Shown piece by piece: positions 35,555-45,760 of a DNA stretch of 64,000 nt (position 1 is its first letter; each line of letters opens with the position of its first letter). Source of the stretch: Rheinheimera sediminis (GTDB lineage Bacteria; Pseudomonadota; Gammaproteobacteria; Enterobacterales; Alteromonadaceae); the NCBI RefSeq assembly GCF_004005375.1, contig NZ_RZUF01000002.1:56148-120147 (forward strand), written 5' to 3'. The notes under the pieces are model-generated. The model saw only the letters and a list, made by a program, of their open reading frames with translations, did not search any database and was not told where the DNA came from. The translations under genes and the position numbers were made by a program.

Positions 35555-36571
35555 ATGCGTATTTTAGTCACGGGCGGCGCTGGTTATATCGGCTCTCATA
35601 CTTGCCTGGAGTTACTCAATTGTGGCCATCAGGTGGTGGTAGTCGACAATCTGAGCAACAGCAGTGTGGAGGCATTAAAGCGGGTCGAACAACTAACAGG
35701 CCAAAGTATCCAGTTCTATCAGGCCGATATCCGTGATGAAACAGCGCTTTCTGCTATTTTTGCTGCTGAGAAAGTTGATGCAGTCATTCACTTTGCCGGT
35801 TCCAAAGCTGTCGGTGAATCTGTCGCTAAACCACTGTTTTATTACGAAAATAATGTCAGCGCTTCAGGCTTATTGATGCAGGTGATGCTAAAGCACCAGG
35901 TAAAAACCTTGGTGTTCAGCTCTTCTGCCACTGTGTACGGCGAACCAGTTTCCTCACCGATACGGGAAGATTTTGCGGTTCACCCTGAAAGTCCTTATGG
36001 CCGTTCTAAGTTGATGGTTGAACAGATCATGTCGGACCTGGTGGTGGCTCAACCTGATTTTAGCGCCATAGTGCTGCGTTACTTTAACCCTGTTGGCGCG
36101 CATGAATCTGGCTTGATTGGTGAAGATCCAAACGGTATTCCAAATAACCTGATGCCTTTTATTAATCAGGTGGCTATAGGCCGCCGACCGCATTTATCTG
36201 TGTTTGGTGATGATTACGACACGCCAGATGGCACGGGCGTGCGGGACTATATCCATGTTTGTGATTTAGCTTCAGGCCATGTCAAAGCCCTGGAAACTTT
36301 GCATCAGAGCGCGGGTTTTCATGTGTTTAACTTAGGCACTGGTCAGGGGGTTTCTGTGCTGGAAATGGTCGACGCTTACCGTCGTATTTCAGGTCAGCTG
36401 ATTGCCTATCAGGTGACTGAGCGTCGTCCGGGTGATATTGGCTGTTATTACGGTGATCCGTCTTTAGCCGCTGAAAAGCTCAACTGGAAAGCGGAGCGGG
36501 GTTTGGATCAAATGGTGGCGGATAGCTGGAATTGGCAGAAATTAAACCCGCAGGGTTATCCGAAGAATTAA
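35555..36571 (+). CDS. galE: UDP-glucose 4-epimerase
   Basis: A 338-residue NAD-dependent epimerase that interconverts UDP-galactose and UDP-glucose in the Leloir pathway. The Rossmann motif [15 protein letters not shown] is at the N-terminus. The catalytic Ser-Tyr-Lys set appears in [10 protein letters not shown] and SPYGRSK, with [28 protein letters not shown] and [18 protein letters not shown] as in E. coli GalE. Length is standard. It is the first of galE-galT-galK-galM, 4 nt after the GH2 gene, with AAGGAA as ribosome site, so it is translated from the same transcript as the beta-galactosidase. Confidence 0.97.
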   Translation: MRILVTGGAGYIGSHTCLELLNCGHQVVVVDNLSNSSVEALKRVEQLTGQSIQFYQADIRDETALSAIFAAEKVDAVIHFAGSKAVGESVAKPLFYYENNVSASGLLMQVMLKHQVKTLVFSSSATVYGEPVSSPIREDFAVHPESPYGRSKLMVEQIMSDLVVAQPDFSAIVLRYFNPVGAHESGLIGEDPNGIPNNLMPFINQVAIGRRPHLSVFGDDYDTPDGTGVRDYIHVCDLASGHVKALETLHQSAGFHVFNLGTGQGVSVLEMVDAYRRISGQLIAYQVTERRPGDIGCYYGDPSLAAEKLNWKAERGLDQMVADSWNWQKLNPQGYPKN

Positions 36572-36591
36572 GAACAAGGTTGGAGTAGTAG

Positions 36592-37662
36592 ATGTCTGAA
36601 TTTAATGCAAAAGATCATCCGCACCGCAGATACAACCCCTTAACGGGAGATTGGGTGCTGGTGTCGCCACACAGAGCAAAAAGACCATGGCAGGGGCAGA
36701 TTGAAACCGCAGCTACTGAGCAAAATCCGTCTTATGATCATAGCTGTTTTTTATGTCCAACCAACAGCCGAATTTCCGGTGACCTGAATCCTGACTATAA
36801 AAAGCCTTATGTCTTTACCAATGACTTTGCCGCTTTAACCGCAGATACGCCTTTTTATCAGCGCTCAGACGATGATTTATTTGTATTAAAAGCCGAACGT
36901 GGTACCAGCAGAGTGATTTGTTATTCACCTGATCACAGTCTGACCATGCCTGAGCTTAGCGTCGCTGAGATTCAGAATATAGTGGAAGAATGGATCCGTC
37001 AGTATCAGGATTTATCCAAAACCTATAACTGGGTGCAGGTGTTTGAAAACAAAGGCGCTATTAACGGTTGTTCCAATCCGCACCCTCATGGTCAGGTCTG
37101 GGCCAATAGCACAGTGCCGACCCTACCCGCTAAAGCCGACACAGCACAGCGCGAGTATTTAGCTAAACATGGCAAAAATCTGTTATTAAATTATGCAGAG
37201 CTTGAGCAACACAGTGGCGAGCGCACTGTGGTTGAAAACGACCACTGGCTGGTTGTAGTGCCATTCTGGGCCAGCTGGCCATTTGAAACCCTAGTGTTGC
37301 CAAAAGCTCATGTACGCCGGATGGAAGACTTAACCCCAGAGCAGCAAGCTGCTTTGGCCGATATTCTGCAGCAAATTACCATTCGCTACGACAATCTGTT
37401 CCAGTGTTCTTTCCCATATTCCATGGGCTGGCACAGTGCGCCTTATCATAACGAGGCTGGCGCTGATACTGCAGAAAGCATCGAACACTGGCAATTGCAT
37501 GGCCATTTTTACCCGCCGCTATTACGTTCTGCCACCATCAAAAAGTTTATGGTGGGCTACGAAATGTTGGCTGAAACCCAACGTGATATGACTCCTGAGC
37601 AGGCCGCTGAACGCTTAAAACAGCAAAGCCCTGTGCATTACAAACAGCAGAGCAAGGTTTAA
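36592..37662 (+). CDS. galT: Galactose-1-phosphate uridylyltransferase
   Basis: A 356-residue class I GalT that exchanges UMP between UDP-glucose and galactose-1-phosphate. The active-site motif [10 protein letters not shown], with the His that carries the uridylyl group, is near residue 165. [23 protein letters not shown] at the N-terminus, CFLCPTNSR (zinc-binding cysteines) and [21 protein letters not shown] near the end are diagnostic. GGAG lies 6-7 nt before the ATG. It is 20 nt after galE and 5 nt before galK in one operon. Confidence 0.97.
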   Translation: MSEFNAKDHPHRRYNPLTGDWVLVSPHRAKRPWQGQIETAATEQNPSYDHSCFLCPTNSRISGDLNPDYKKPYVFTNDFAALTADTPFYQRSDDDLFVLKAERGTSRVICYSPDHSLTMPELSVAEIQNIVEEWIRQYQDLSKTYNWVQVFENKGAINGCSNPHPHGQVWANSTVPTLPAKADTAQREYLAKHGKNLLLNYAELEQHSGERTVVENDHWLVVVPFWASWPFETLVLPKAHVRRMEDLTPEQQAALADILQQITIRYDNLFQCSFPYSMGWHSAPYHNEAGADTAESIEHWQLHGHFYPPLLRSATIKKFMVGYEMLAETQRDMTPEQAAERLKQQSPVHYKQQSKV

Positions 37663-37667
37663 AACAG

Positions 37668-38822
37668 ATGGAATTAGTGCAACAAGTACAACAGGCATTT
37701 GCCGAACATTATCAGACTCAGGGCGACTTTGTGTTCAGAGCGCCGGGTCGGGTTAATCTGATTGGTGAACACACCGACTACAACGATGGTTTTGTCTTGC
37801 CATGCGCTATTAACTACGACACAGTGGTTGTGGCAACACAGCGCAGCGACAACAAAGTTCGTGTGCTGGCGCTGGATTATCAGCAGCAAGTGGATGAATT
37901 TGAACTGACGTTTCCGCTGGATAAACACCCAGAATACCAATGGGCAAACTATGTGCGTGGTGTGGCCAATAGCCTGATGCAAAAAGGCTTTACTCTGGTC
38001 GGTTGTGATTTAGCCATCAGCGGCAATGTGCCACAAGGTGTAGGTTTAAGCTCTTCAGCTTCCTTAGAAGTTGCCCTGGGCCTGACCTACAGCACCTTAG
38101 CTGGTGTTGAACTCTCCAGCCGTGACAATGCACTCAATGGTCAGCATGCAGAAAACCACTTTGTCGGTTGCAACTGCGGCATCATGGATCAGCTGATTTC
38201 TGCGCAAGGTAAAGTTGATCATGCCTTGCTGATCGACTGCCGTAGTTTAGACAGCACCCCTGTCTCAGTGCCGACAGATATGGCCGTGATGATTATTAAC
38301 TCCAATGTAAAACGGGGCCTGGTCGACAGCGAATACAACACTCGTCGTCGTCAGTGTGAAGAAGCGGCGCGCATTTTCGGCGTCAAAGCCTTACGGGATG
38401 TCAGCTGGAGTACCTTTGCGGCTAAGCAGAATGAGTTGGACCCAGTAGTAGCTAAGCGCGCCCGCCATGTGATCACTGAAAATGATCGTACCGAGCTGGC
38501 AGCTAAAGCTTTAGCTGAGCACGACATTCAATTGTTAAGCCGTTTAATGGCTGAATCTCACTTGTCGATGAAAAACGATTTTGAAATCACTGTACCTGCC
38601 ATAGATGCGCTGGTGGAAATGATTGGCAAGGCTCTGGGTGAGACTGGTGGTGTCCGGATGACTGGCGGTGGTTTTGGTGGTTGTGTGGTCGCTTTAGTGC
38701 CACAGGCCAGAGTCGATGAGATCCGCGCTTTGGTTGAACGCGACTATCCGGTTCAAACCGGTTTAACCGCAGGTATTTTTGTTTGTACCGCCAGTCAGGG
38801 CGCAGAGCAGATTTTTGCATGA
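37668..38822 (+). CDS. galK: Galactokinase
   Basis: A 384-residue GHMP-family galactokinase making galactose-1-phosphate. The galactokinase signature [22 protein letters not shown] is near residue 27, the ATP loop [18 protein letters not shown] near 120 and the third GHMP motif [13 protein letters not shown] near 340. The catalytic Asp lies in [13 protein letters not shown]. The ATG follows galT after 5 nt. The stop overlaps the galM start (ATGA), indicating translational coupling. Confidence 0.97.
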   Translation: MELVQQVQQAFAEHYQTQGDFVFRAPGRVNLIGEHTDYNDGFVLPCAINYDTVVVATQRSDNKVRVLALDYQQQVDEFELTFPLDKHPEYQWANYVRGVANSLMQKGFTLVGCDLAISGNVPQGVGLSSSASLEVALGLTYSTLAGVELSSRDNALNGQHAENHFVGCNCGIMDQLISAQGKVDHALLIDCRSLDSTPVSVPTDMAVMIINSNVKRGLVDSEYNTRRRQCEEAARIFGVKALRDVSWSTFAAKQNELDPVVAKRARHVITENDRTELAAKALAEHDIQLLSRLMAESHLSMKNDFEITVPAIDALVEMIGKALGETGGVRMTGGGFGGCVVALVPQARVDEIRALVERDYPVQTGLTAGIFVCTASQGAEQIFA

Positions 38823-39778
38823 ACCAGACCCCAATAGTTTTAACGAAAGGCACTGGCCTGGATGTGGAGTTGTTGCCTTTTGGGGCGACAATCCGCTCTA
38901 TTCGCTTGTATGGCCAGGAAATGACGCTGAATTATCCGCAACTGGCAGATTATCAAACAGATCAGTTCTATCTGGGCGCTACCGCAGGCCGTGTTGCCAA
39001 TCGCATTGCCAATGGCCGTTTTGAACTCAATGGCCAGAGCTATCAGCTCGATTGCAATAATGGTCCCAATCACTTGCATGGGGGCATCACTGGTTTTAAT
39101 CGCCAGCACTGGCAGGTGCTGAAACAACAGCCTGATTCGGTGCAATTGTATTTGCGCTCTGCCGATGGCGATCAGGGCTATCCTGGCGCTGTGCAGGTCT
39201 GGCAGCAGTTGCGGATAATTGACAAACAGCTGGAGCTGACCTTTTTGGCCTTGTCCACGAAAGATACGCTGCTGAATTTAACCAACCACTGTTATTTCAA
39301 TTTAAACAGCGATGGAAGTTCTATTGAAGATCACCAGTTGCAGCTTACTGCTCAGCATTACTTGCCAACGGATGCCAGCGCAATTCCGACTGGCGAGCGC
39401 AGAGGGGTGACTGGGACTGCCTTTGATTTTAGCAAAGCAAAATTAGTCGGGCCTGCACTGCGGCAGAAGGATCCGCAGCTTGCGCTTGCCAGGGGTTTTG
39501 ACCATTGCTTTATCTGGCAAGGAGCGGAAGCGGCAGAGTTAAAATTGATGGCTGTGTTAAGTTCCAGTCAAAGCGGACGTCAGCTTGAAGTGCTTAGCAC
39601 TCAGCCTGGCTTACAGCTCTATACCGGGAACTTCCTTACTGCGCCTTTTGCACCACGACAAGGGATCTGTCTGGAAGCTCAAGGCTGGCCTGATGCTATT
39701 AATCAACTTGGCTTCCCGAGCACTCAGCTCAAAGCAGGTGAGTTGTATCAGCAACAAATAGTGTATAAATTCAGTTAA
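38819..39778 (+). CDS. galM: Aldose 1-epimerase (galactose mutarotase)
   Basis: A 319-residue mutarotase converting beta- to alpha-galactose for galactokinase. Typical stretches are [43 protein letters not shown] (substrate-binding His), [10 protein letters not shown] (catalytic His) and, near the C-terminus, [14 protein letters not shown] with the catalytic Glu. The ATG at 38819 overlaps the galK stop by 4 nt; an earlier in-frame ATG inside galK is unlikely. It supplies the alpha anomer produced only slowly after beta-galactosidase action, fitting the GH2 enzyme upstream. Confidence 0.95.
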   Translation: MNQTPIVLTKGTGLDVELLPFGATIRSIRLYGQEMTLNYPQLADYQTDQFYLGATAGRVANRIANGRFELNGQSYQLDCNNGPNHLHGGITGFNRQHWQVLKQQPDSVQLYLRSADGDQGYPGAVQVWQQLRIIDKQLELTFLALSTKDTLLNLTNHCYFNLNSDGSSIEDHQLQLTAQHYLPTDASAIPTGERRGVTGTAFDFSKAKLVGPALRQKDPQLALARGFDHCFIWQGAEAAELKLMAVLSSSQSGRQLEVLSTQPGLQLYTGNFLTAPFAPRQGICLEAQGWPDAINQLGFPSTQLKAGELYQQQIVYKFS

Positions 39779-39891
39779 CTAAAATTTGGTAACCATAACA
39801 ACAATAGATACTCCGGCTGATTGGCGTTGCAGAACATGATGAACAGTGATGCGGTGACAAGTGCTATGGGTAGAACAGGGTAAGGATTAGT

Positions 39892-41454
39892 ATGACCTTA
39901 AGTAATTTAGATTTGACGATCCTCGTCATATATGTGCTGGGGCTGGTAGGACTGGCTTATTTTATTTCCCGGGAAAAAAAGGGACATGATAAAGACACGA
40001 ATGACTATTTTCTGGCTGGTAATACCTTACCCTGGTGGGCTATTGGTGCATCGCTGATTGCAGCTAACATTTCGGCTGAACAAATTATTGGGATGTCGGG
40101 TTCTGGTTATGCCATAGGTATGGCGATAGCGGCTTACGAATGGATGGCAGCTATCACGCTGTTACTGGTAGGTAAGTTCTTCCTGCCAATTTTCCTCAAA
40201 CGTAAGATTTATACCATGCCGCAGTTCCTGCAGCAGCGTTTTGACAACAGAGTGCGCACCACTATGGCGCTGTTCTGGATGGCGGTTTATGTCTTTGTCA
40301 ACTTAACCGCAGTCTTATGGTTAGGTGCGTTAGCTATTAATACAGTCACTGGTGTGGATATGACCACCAGTATGCTGATATTAGCTACTTTATCTGTAGC
40401 TTATTCCTTGTATGGCGGGCTAAAAGCTGTTGCCTATACCGATATTATTCAGGTGGTATTACTAGTCGGCGGTGGTTTGTTCCTGTCTTTTATGTCGCTG
40501 GAACTTTTAGGCGCAGGCAATGGTTTGTGGGCTGGTTTTGACCGTTTACTGACGGAAGTACCGGATAAGTTCGATATGATTCTGGCATCGGACAGCCCAC
40601 ATTATGTCAGCCTGCCTGGTATTTCGGTGCTGATTGGCGGTATGTGGATTATGAACCTGAGCTACTGGGGTTTTAACCAATACATTATTCAGCGTACTTT
40701 AGCAGCCAAAGACTTAGCTGAAGCGCAAAAGGGCATTGTATTTGCGGCCTTCCTGAAAGTGTTAATGCCTGTGATAGTGGTATTGCCAGGTATAGCCGCA
40801 GTCTTGCTGTTACCGGACTTAAGCAAACCAGATCAGGCTTACCCTCAACTGCTGAGCATGATGCCTTCGGGTATTAAAGGTTTGATTTTTGCCGCTTTAG
40901 TGGCAGCTATTTTGTCGAGCCTGGCTTCTATGACCAACAGTGTCGCAACCATTTTCACTATGGATATTTACTCTCAATTTAAGAAAGAACAAAGCCAGCA
41001 GCATTACGTCAAAGTAGGCCGTGTTGTGAGTCTGGTGGCTTTAGTGATTGCCGTATTTACTGCGAAGCCATTACTGGGCGAATTTGATCAGGCCTTCCAG
41101 TATATTCAGGAATTCACCGGCTTCTTTACTCCAGGCATTGTGGTACTGTTTTTATTAGGTATGTTCTGGGCCCGCACTACAGCCACAGCCGCTTTAGTGG
41201 CAGCTATCAGCTCTGCTGTGCTGAGCTGGATTTTCAAAGTGACTTTGCCAGAAATGCCATTTATGGACCGTGTAGGTTTAGTTTTCCTGTGCTGTTTAGC
41301 TTTAGCTGTACTGGTGACTTTGTTCCAGCGTCAGGGCAAACATCCACAGGCAGTGGAACTGCGTGATATCAGTTTTGACACCCGACCAAGCTTTAATCTC
41401 TATGCAGTGTTGATCACTCTCATTGTGGCGGCCTTTTATATTGCCTGGTGGTAA
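39892..41454 (+). CDS. Na+/galactose (SSS-family) symporter, vSGLT-like
   Basis: A 520-residue sodium:solute symporter with about 14 membrane helices. The sequence closely follows the structurally known Vibrio Na+/galactose transporter vSGLT: DYFLAGNTLPWWAIGASLIAANISAEQIIGMSGSGYA, YGGLKAVAYTDIIQVV, PGISVLIGGMWIMNLSYWGFNQYIIQRTLAAKDLAEAQKGI, SSLASMTNSVATIFTMDIY and FQYIQEFTGFFTPG. Galactose is therefore the best guess for substrate. The ATG has AAGGA 6 nt upstream. A 113-bp gap separates it from galM, in which I see no terminator. The next gene begins 2 nt after its stop. It moves free galactose into the cytoplasm for GalM and GalK. Confidence 0.93.
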   Translation: MTLSNLDLTILVIYVLGLVGLAYFISREKKGHDKDTNDYFLAGNTLPWWAIGASLIAANISAEQIIGMSGSGYAIGMAIAAYEWMAAITLLLVGKFFLPIFLKRKIYTMPQFLQQRFDNRVRTTMALFWMAVYVFVNLTAVLWLGALAINTVTGVDMTTSMLILATLSVAYSLYGGLKAVAYTDIIQVVLLVGGGLFLSFMSLELLGAGNGLWAGFDRLLTEVPDKFDMILASDSPHYVSLPGISVLIGGMWIMNLSYWGFNQYIIQRTLAAKDLAEAQKGIVFAAFLKVLMPVIVVLPGIAAVLLLPDLSKPDQAYPQLLSMMPSGIKGLIFAALVAAILSSLASMTNSVATIFTMDIYSQFKKEQSQQHYVKVGRVVSLVALVIAVFTAKPLLGEFDQAFQYIQEFTGFFTPGIVVLFLLGMFWARTTATAALVAAISSAVLSWIFKVTLPEMPFMDRVGLVFLCCLALAVLVTLFQRQGKHPQAVELRDISFDTRPSFNLYAVLITLIVAAFYIAWW

Positions 41455-41456
41455 CA

Positions 41457-44048
41457 ATGAAACAGAATCTTCTTTCAAAGGCCCTTTTTAGCACAACAGC
41501 AGCAGCGCTTTTTAGCGTCGCTGCCAGTGCAGCTGTAACAGTCAATCCAGTCTCTGTAAAAGATGGTGTATTGCAGTGGCAGGACGGTTCTGAAGTTGCA
41601 CTTTTTGGTGTGAATTACAGTGTGCCTTTTGCTTATGGTTATCGCTCTGTTGAGCGTCTTGGCTTAGATCATCGCGCTGCCATCGACATGGACGTGGATC
41701 ATATTGCCCGTTTAGGGCTGGATGCGTATCGCGTGCATTTATGGGACAGATTGCTGGCCGATAAAGAGGGCAATTTACTGGACAATATCCACCTGCAGTT
41801 ATTCGATTACCTGCTGCTGAGGTTAAAAGAAAAAGGCATCAAGGTGGTGATTACGCCTATCGGCTGGTGGGGCAGTGGTTACCCTGAGCCGGATCCGGTG
41901 GAATATGGCTTTTCGACTTTTTACAGCAAAAGCCAGATGAACCAGTCACCAGATGCTATTGCTGCGCAGAAAAACTATCTGACCCAGCTGTTTAAGCACG
42001 TCAATCCGCTAACGGGTAAAAGCTATCAGCAAGACGACAATATCATTGCCTTTGAGATCTTTAACGAACCCAAACACGAAATCAAACCAGAACAAAGTGC
42101 GGCTTATGTTGAAGACTTAATCAGTACCATTCGTGCAGCTGGTGTCACTAAACCTTTGTTTTACAACACTAGTGAGCAGGGGAACGATCAGTCTTTTGCT
42201 AAAGCCCTATGCAATACCAGCATAGATGGTGTGTCTTATCAGTGGTATCCGACAGGCTTGATTAAAGGCAGTACTATTCTGGCCAATATGTTGCCAGCTG
42301 TTGCTCACTACACCAATCCTTTTACGGCTATCAGTCAGTGCGCTACTAAAGCCAAAATGATCTACGAGTTTGACGCAGCTGATGTGGCAAGTTCTGTGAT
42401 GTTCCCGGCTATGGCGCGCAGTTTTCGTGAAGCAGGGTTTCAGTGGGCCACTCAGTTTGCATACGATGCTGCGGCTGTGGCTCATACCAACTCTGAATAC
42501 AACACTCATCATCTGAACCTGTTGTATACACCTTCTAAAGCTATCAGCTTAAAAATTGCCGCTGAAGTATTCCGTACGCAAAAGCGTGCTGAAAAGGTTG
42601 CGGACTATCCGACCAGCAACAGCTTCGGTGCTGTGACTTTGGATTATCAGCAGGATCTGTCGGTGCTGAATACGCCTAGGCAGTTTTTTTATAGCAACAG
42701 CACCAAAACGGAGCCAAAAGCTGCAGCTAAGCTGACAGCTATTGCCGGTGTTGGTTCATCCTCTGTAGCGAAATACAGCGGCTCCGGTGCTTATTTCCTC
42801 GATAAAGTAGCGGATGGCGTCTGGCGATTGGAAGTCTACCCCGACTTACTGACTTTACAGGATCCTTATCAGAACTCCAGTTTAAGCCGGGAAGTAGGCA
42901 GGTTGTACCCTGCAGCTCAGCAATTGAAGCTGAGGCTTGCTGATTTGGGCAATAGCTATCAGCTCACGGGCTTAAATAGTGGTAATACCGCAACTGCATC
43001 TGCCGTTGACGGCGAAGTGACAGTGCGCCCCGGTGTGTACTTACTGACCGCCAAAGCAGCCTTGGTACAGCAGTATGCTAATAAAGTAGAGACAGATTTT
43101 TATCTGCCCAAACCGCAATCGACAGAGCTGGCTTTAGTGCATCAGAATCAGCGTCAAAGCCAGGTGGGCGACCCGTTTAATTTTGAGGTGGATATAGGCG
43201 CTTTAGTGAAGCCTGAAAAAGTCCAGCTGATGTTACGTTATCTTGGGAACAATAAGTTTACCGCTTTTGATATGCAGCAGAGCATTGATGTCAGTGGTCG
43301 CTATCAGTTGGCTATACCAAAAGACTGGACTCAGACTGGTCTGCTGGAATATGCCGTCGTGGTTACAGCTAAGGGCAAAAAACAGACTTTCCCTGGAGCA
43401 GCTGCAGGCTCACCAGAGGATTGGGATTTTGTCAGCAAAGCACAGTACTGGACTATGGCTTTGAAACCACAAGGCCAGCCTGTAGCCTTGTTTGATGCAA
43501 CTTTGGATAGACAAAATAGCCTCTATCCAAAAGATGCTACTGTCACTCAACGTGTTGTGGCCGACAGTTCAGGTGCAGGTTTAGCCTTGCAACTGGGGGT
43601 GGATTCTTTGGAAACAGCTCAAGCTGCAGCACTACTTAAAACCACTTTGTCTGCTGATAACAGTCTGCTGCAACGCAATTTGAAAGGCTATGACACTGTG
43701 GCGCTAAAAATCCGTGCTGTTAAACAGCCGGAACAGCTACGCTTCGCTTTATTGGATAAAGACGGTATAGCCTATGGCACAGAGCTGAAAGTGAGCACTG
43801 ACTGGCAGTATCTGTTAATTCCTCTGCATAAATTGAAGCAAACCCAAACGCTGATGACCCAGGCTTACCCCATGTTTATGCCGGTCTATGCGCCAAATGT
43901 GGAGCAAGGCTTAGGGTTAAAGCTCAATGAGCTGCAGCAGTTACAAGGTATACAGCTGATGTTTAATCAAAGCGCTTACAGCCCAGCTGAAGCCAGGGGC
44001 TGGCATGGTGTGGAACTGGCGGAAGTGAGTTTAATCCAAAAGCCTTAA
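41457..44048 (+). CDS. Exported clan GH-A glycoside hydrolase with C-terminal beta domain
   Basis: An 863-residue exported enzyme. A signal peptide (about 1-29, ending ASA) is followed by a GH5/GH-A-type TIM barrel (about 40-370) opening LFGVNYSVPF. The acid/base Glu204 lies in FEIFNEP and the likely nucleophile Glu304 in MIYEFDAADV. Beyond residue 380 come beta-rich domains; the last 200 residues (from LFDATLDRQNSL) resemble a carbohydrate-binding jelly roll. I cannot assign the exact GH family or sugar. The ATG at 41457 lies 2 nt after the symporter stop, so the two are coupled, suggesting its product is the sugar that symporter carries, or a precursor of it. A hairpin terminator follows. 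Confidence 0.82.
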   Translation: MKQNLLSKALFSTTAAALFSVAASAAVTVNPVSVKDGVLQWQDGSEVALFGVNYSVPFAYGYRSVERLGLDHRAAIDMDVDHIARLGLDAYRVHLWDRLLADKEGNLLDNIHLQLFDYLLLRLKEKGIKVVITPIGWWGSGYPEPDPVEYGFSTFYSKSQMNQSPDAIAAQKNYLTQLFKHVNPLTGKSYQQDDNIIAFEIFNEPKHEIKPEQSAAYVEDLISTIRAAGVTKPLFYNTSEQGNDQSFAKALCNTSIDGVSYQWYPTGLIKGSTILANMLPAVAHYTNPFTAISQCATKAKMIYEFDAADVASSVMFPAMARSFREAGFQWATQFAYDAAAVAHTNSEYNTHHLNLLYTPSKAISLKIAAEVFRTQKRAEKVADYPTSNSFGAVTLDYQQDLSVLNTPRQFFYSNSTKTEPKAAAKLTAIAGVGSSSVAKYSGSGAYFLDKVADGVWRLEVYPDLLTLQDPYQNSSLSREVGRLYPAAQQLKLRLADLGNSYQLTGLNSGNTATASAVDGEVTVRPGVYLLTAKAALVQQYANKVETDFYLPKPQSTELALVHQNQRQSQVGDPFNFEVDIGALVKPEKVQLMLRYLGNNKFTAFDMQQSIDVSGRYQLAIPKDWTQTGLLEYAVVVTAKGKKQTFPGAAAGSPEDWDFVSKAQYWTMALKPQGQPVALFDATLDRQNSLYPKDATVTQRVVADSSGAGLALQLGVDSLETAQAAALLKTTLSADNSLLQRNLKGYDTVALKIRAVKQPEQLRFALLDKDGIAYGTELKVSTDWQYLLIPLHKLKQTQTLMTQAYPMFMPVYAPNVEQGLGLKLNELQQLQGIQLMFNQSAYSPAEARGWHGVELAEVSLIQKP

Positions 44049-44077
44049 TGGTTCGGGCATTCGATTAAATCGTAGAC

Positions 44078-44098
44078 GGGCGGGGATAAACCCCGCCC
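44078..44098 (+). terminator. GC-rich stem-loop ending the galactoside operon
   Basis: GGGCGGGG, loop ATAAA, CCCCGCCC: a perfect 8-bp GC stem, followed within a few bases by CTACTGTTATTTTTGC. Its position 30 bp after the GH-A stop fits an operon end, although the T-run is delayed. Short hairpins of this form also occur as dispersed repeats in many genomes. Confidence 0.7.
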
Positions 44099-44231
44099 CT
44101 ACTGTTATTTTTGCTGATCATCCAAAGTATGGTCGCCTGCTTGGTGTTAATAATGGATGACGAATATCTGAGCTGATTATTTCAACCAGATGAACTGGCG
44201 GTGTCAGCACCCGCACTTGCGGTTTTGTGTA

Positions 44232-44237
44232 TATAAT
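44232..44237 (+). promoter_or_regulatory. Likely -10 element of the MFS-galR pair
   Basis: A perfect TATAAT lies 33 bp before the MFS ATG, with no good -35 at normal spacing. A strong AGGAG ribosome site at 44261-44265 follows. Confidence 0.45.
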
Positions 44238-44269
44238 CTCTTGCATTTCATCTTCAGCACAGGAGTGCT

Positions 44270-45721
44270 ATGGCAAAGCCACTGCACCAAAGCACAAGGT
44301 CTGATACTTCTGCTTCGATAGTAAAATCGACTGCTGTGTCAGGAACACAAAAGCTGGCGCTTGGCGCTGGCTTTTTTGCGATATTTTTTGCCCAGCAAAG
44401 TGTCAGTGCATTGGCTATTCCGTTTTATCAGATGACCTTAGGGGTAGACCCATTTTTGCTGGGGCTGGCTCTCACTTTACCTCTGTTGCTTGGCACTTTG
44501 TTAGGCCCATGGGTTGGGCATTTATCTGATCATCATCAAAGCCGTTTTGGCCGCAGACGGCCTTTTATTCTGCTGGCAAGCTGGGCTTGTTGTCTGTTTT
44601 TTGGTTTGATTTGGATGGTGCCTTCAGGTTGGGGCGAGTTAGCACATCTAATGTATTTTGTGGTTTTTTCTCTGCTGTTTTATATAGCGGCCACTTTTAT
44701 GTCCGTGCCTATGACCTGTTTATCTTATGAAATGAGCCCGTATTACCATCAGCGTACTGAAATTATGGGCTTTACTACTTATTTTCTGAAGTTGGGGTCT
44801 TTGCTTTACCAGTGGTTGTTTCCGTTGGCACAGCTGGCGGTCTTCAGTTCGGTTTTTGTCGGTATACGTTATGTTGGCTGGGGGGTGGCTTTATTTATTT
44901 TTGGCCTTTTGGGCACTCTGGCTGCTTGTTACAGCAAAGAAGTGGTGCATCGCTCTGCTGTGACTTTCCCGCCTGTTACTTTAAAGCAAAGCTTAAAAAC
45001 GCTGAGAACAAACAAGGGCTTACGGGTGTTATTGCTGTTAACTGTGTTGCAGATGGCCGGCGGCGCTTTTACTGCCAGTATGGATTATTACCTGCTGGTG
45101 TATTTTATTGCCGACGGTGATATAGCTCAGGGCTCCATTTTTAAAGGCTGGTTGTCTATGGCCTATGCCGCTTTTGGTTTTTTGACTGTGCCGCTTATTG
45201 CAGCTTTGTCCTCTCGAATTGATAAAATAAAAGCTCTGCAGCTGATTTATGCTCTGACTGTGGTTGGGGGGCTTTGCAAATGGTTTATTTTTACGCCCCA
45301 AGGCTATGGCTGGATTTGGCTGGATGCATTGCTTTGTACCTGGGTCTGGACAGCTATGACCATGTTAATCCCCTCTATGATGGCGGATTTATGTGATGAA
45401 GATGAATTAAAGCATGGCCAACGTCGTGAGGGCGCTTTTGTTGCTATTCATAGCTGGGTCACCAGCTTGAGCGCTGCTCTGGCTTTACTGCTGGCTGGGT
45501 TTTCGCTGAATTTTATTGGTTTTGATGCTCAACTCTCTGCTGCACAAAACCCGGACAGTATGTTCGCTATGCGGGCTATTTTAGCGCTGGGTACTATGAT
45601 CTTTGCCCTGTGCTCTTTGCTGATATTGAGAAGTTATCATCTGGATGCGCGAAGTTGTCTGCAGATCAGTTCTGCGCTCCTCGCCAGTAAAAAACAAAAT
45701 CAGGGTTCCGAGTCCATTTAG
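44270..45721 (+). CDS. GPH/MFS-family sugar transporter
   Basis: A 483-residue inner-membrane carrier with about 12 helices. The major-facilitator loop 2-3 motif reads GPWVGHLSDHHQSRFGRRRPFIL, characteristic of the GPH and sucrose/maltose-type cation symporters, and a second DLCDEDELKHGQRREG loop is typical of GPH permeases. It probably carries a di- or oligosaccharide with H+ or Na+. A 40-residue hydrophilic N-terminal tail is longer than usual. It is followed after 39 bp by the GalR-like gene on the same strand. Together with the Na+/galactose symporter it gives the locus two inner-membrane routes: monosaccharide and, probably, oligosaccharide. Confidence 0.83.
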   Translation: MAKPLHQSTRSDTSASIVKSTAVSGTQKLALGAGFFAIFFAQQSVSALAIPFYQMTLGVDPFLLGLALTLPLLLGTLLGPWVGHLSDHHQSRFGRRRPFILLASWACCLFFGLIWMVPSGWGELAHLMYFVVFSLLFYIAATFMSVPMTCLSYEMSPYYHQRTEIMGFTTYFLKLGSLLYQWLFPLAQLAVFSSVFVGIRYVGWGVALFIFGLLGTLAACYSKEVVHRSAVTFPPVTLKQSLKTLRTNKGLRVLLLLTVLQMAGGAFTASMDYYLLVYFIADGDIAQGSIFKGWLSMAYAAFGFLTVPLIAALSSRIDKIKALQLIYALTVVGGLCKWFIFTPQGYGWIWLDALLCTWVWTAMTMLIPSMMADLCDEDELKHGQRREGAFVAIHSWVTSLSAALALLLAGFSLNFIGFDAQLSAAQNPDSMFAMRAILALGTMIFALCSLLILRSYHLDARSCLQISSALLASKKQNQGSESI

Positions 45722-45760
45722 TTCGCGGTTGACAAGCACACAATAAAAAAAGAAAAAATT

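Noticed and set aside
39785..39810. A second GalR operator around GGTAACC upstream of the symporter
   Set aside because: It lacks the central CG and is too short to match GGTAAACGTTTACC.
44078..44098. The GC-rich palindrome as a regulator binding site
   Set aside because: Its position just after an operon and its loop structure fit a terminator better.
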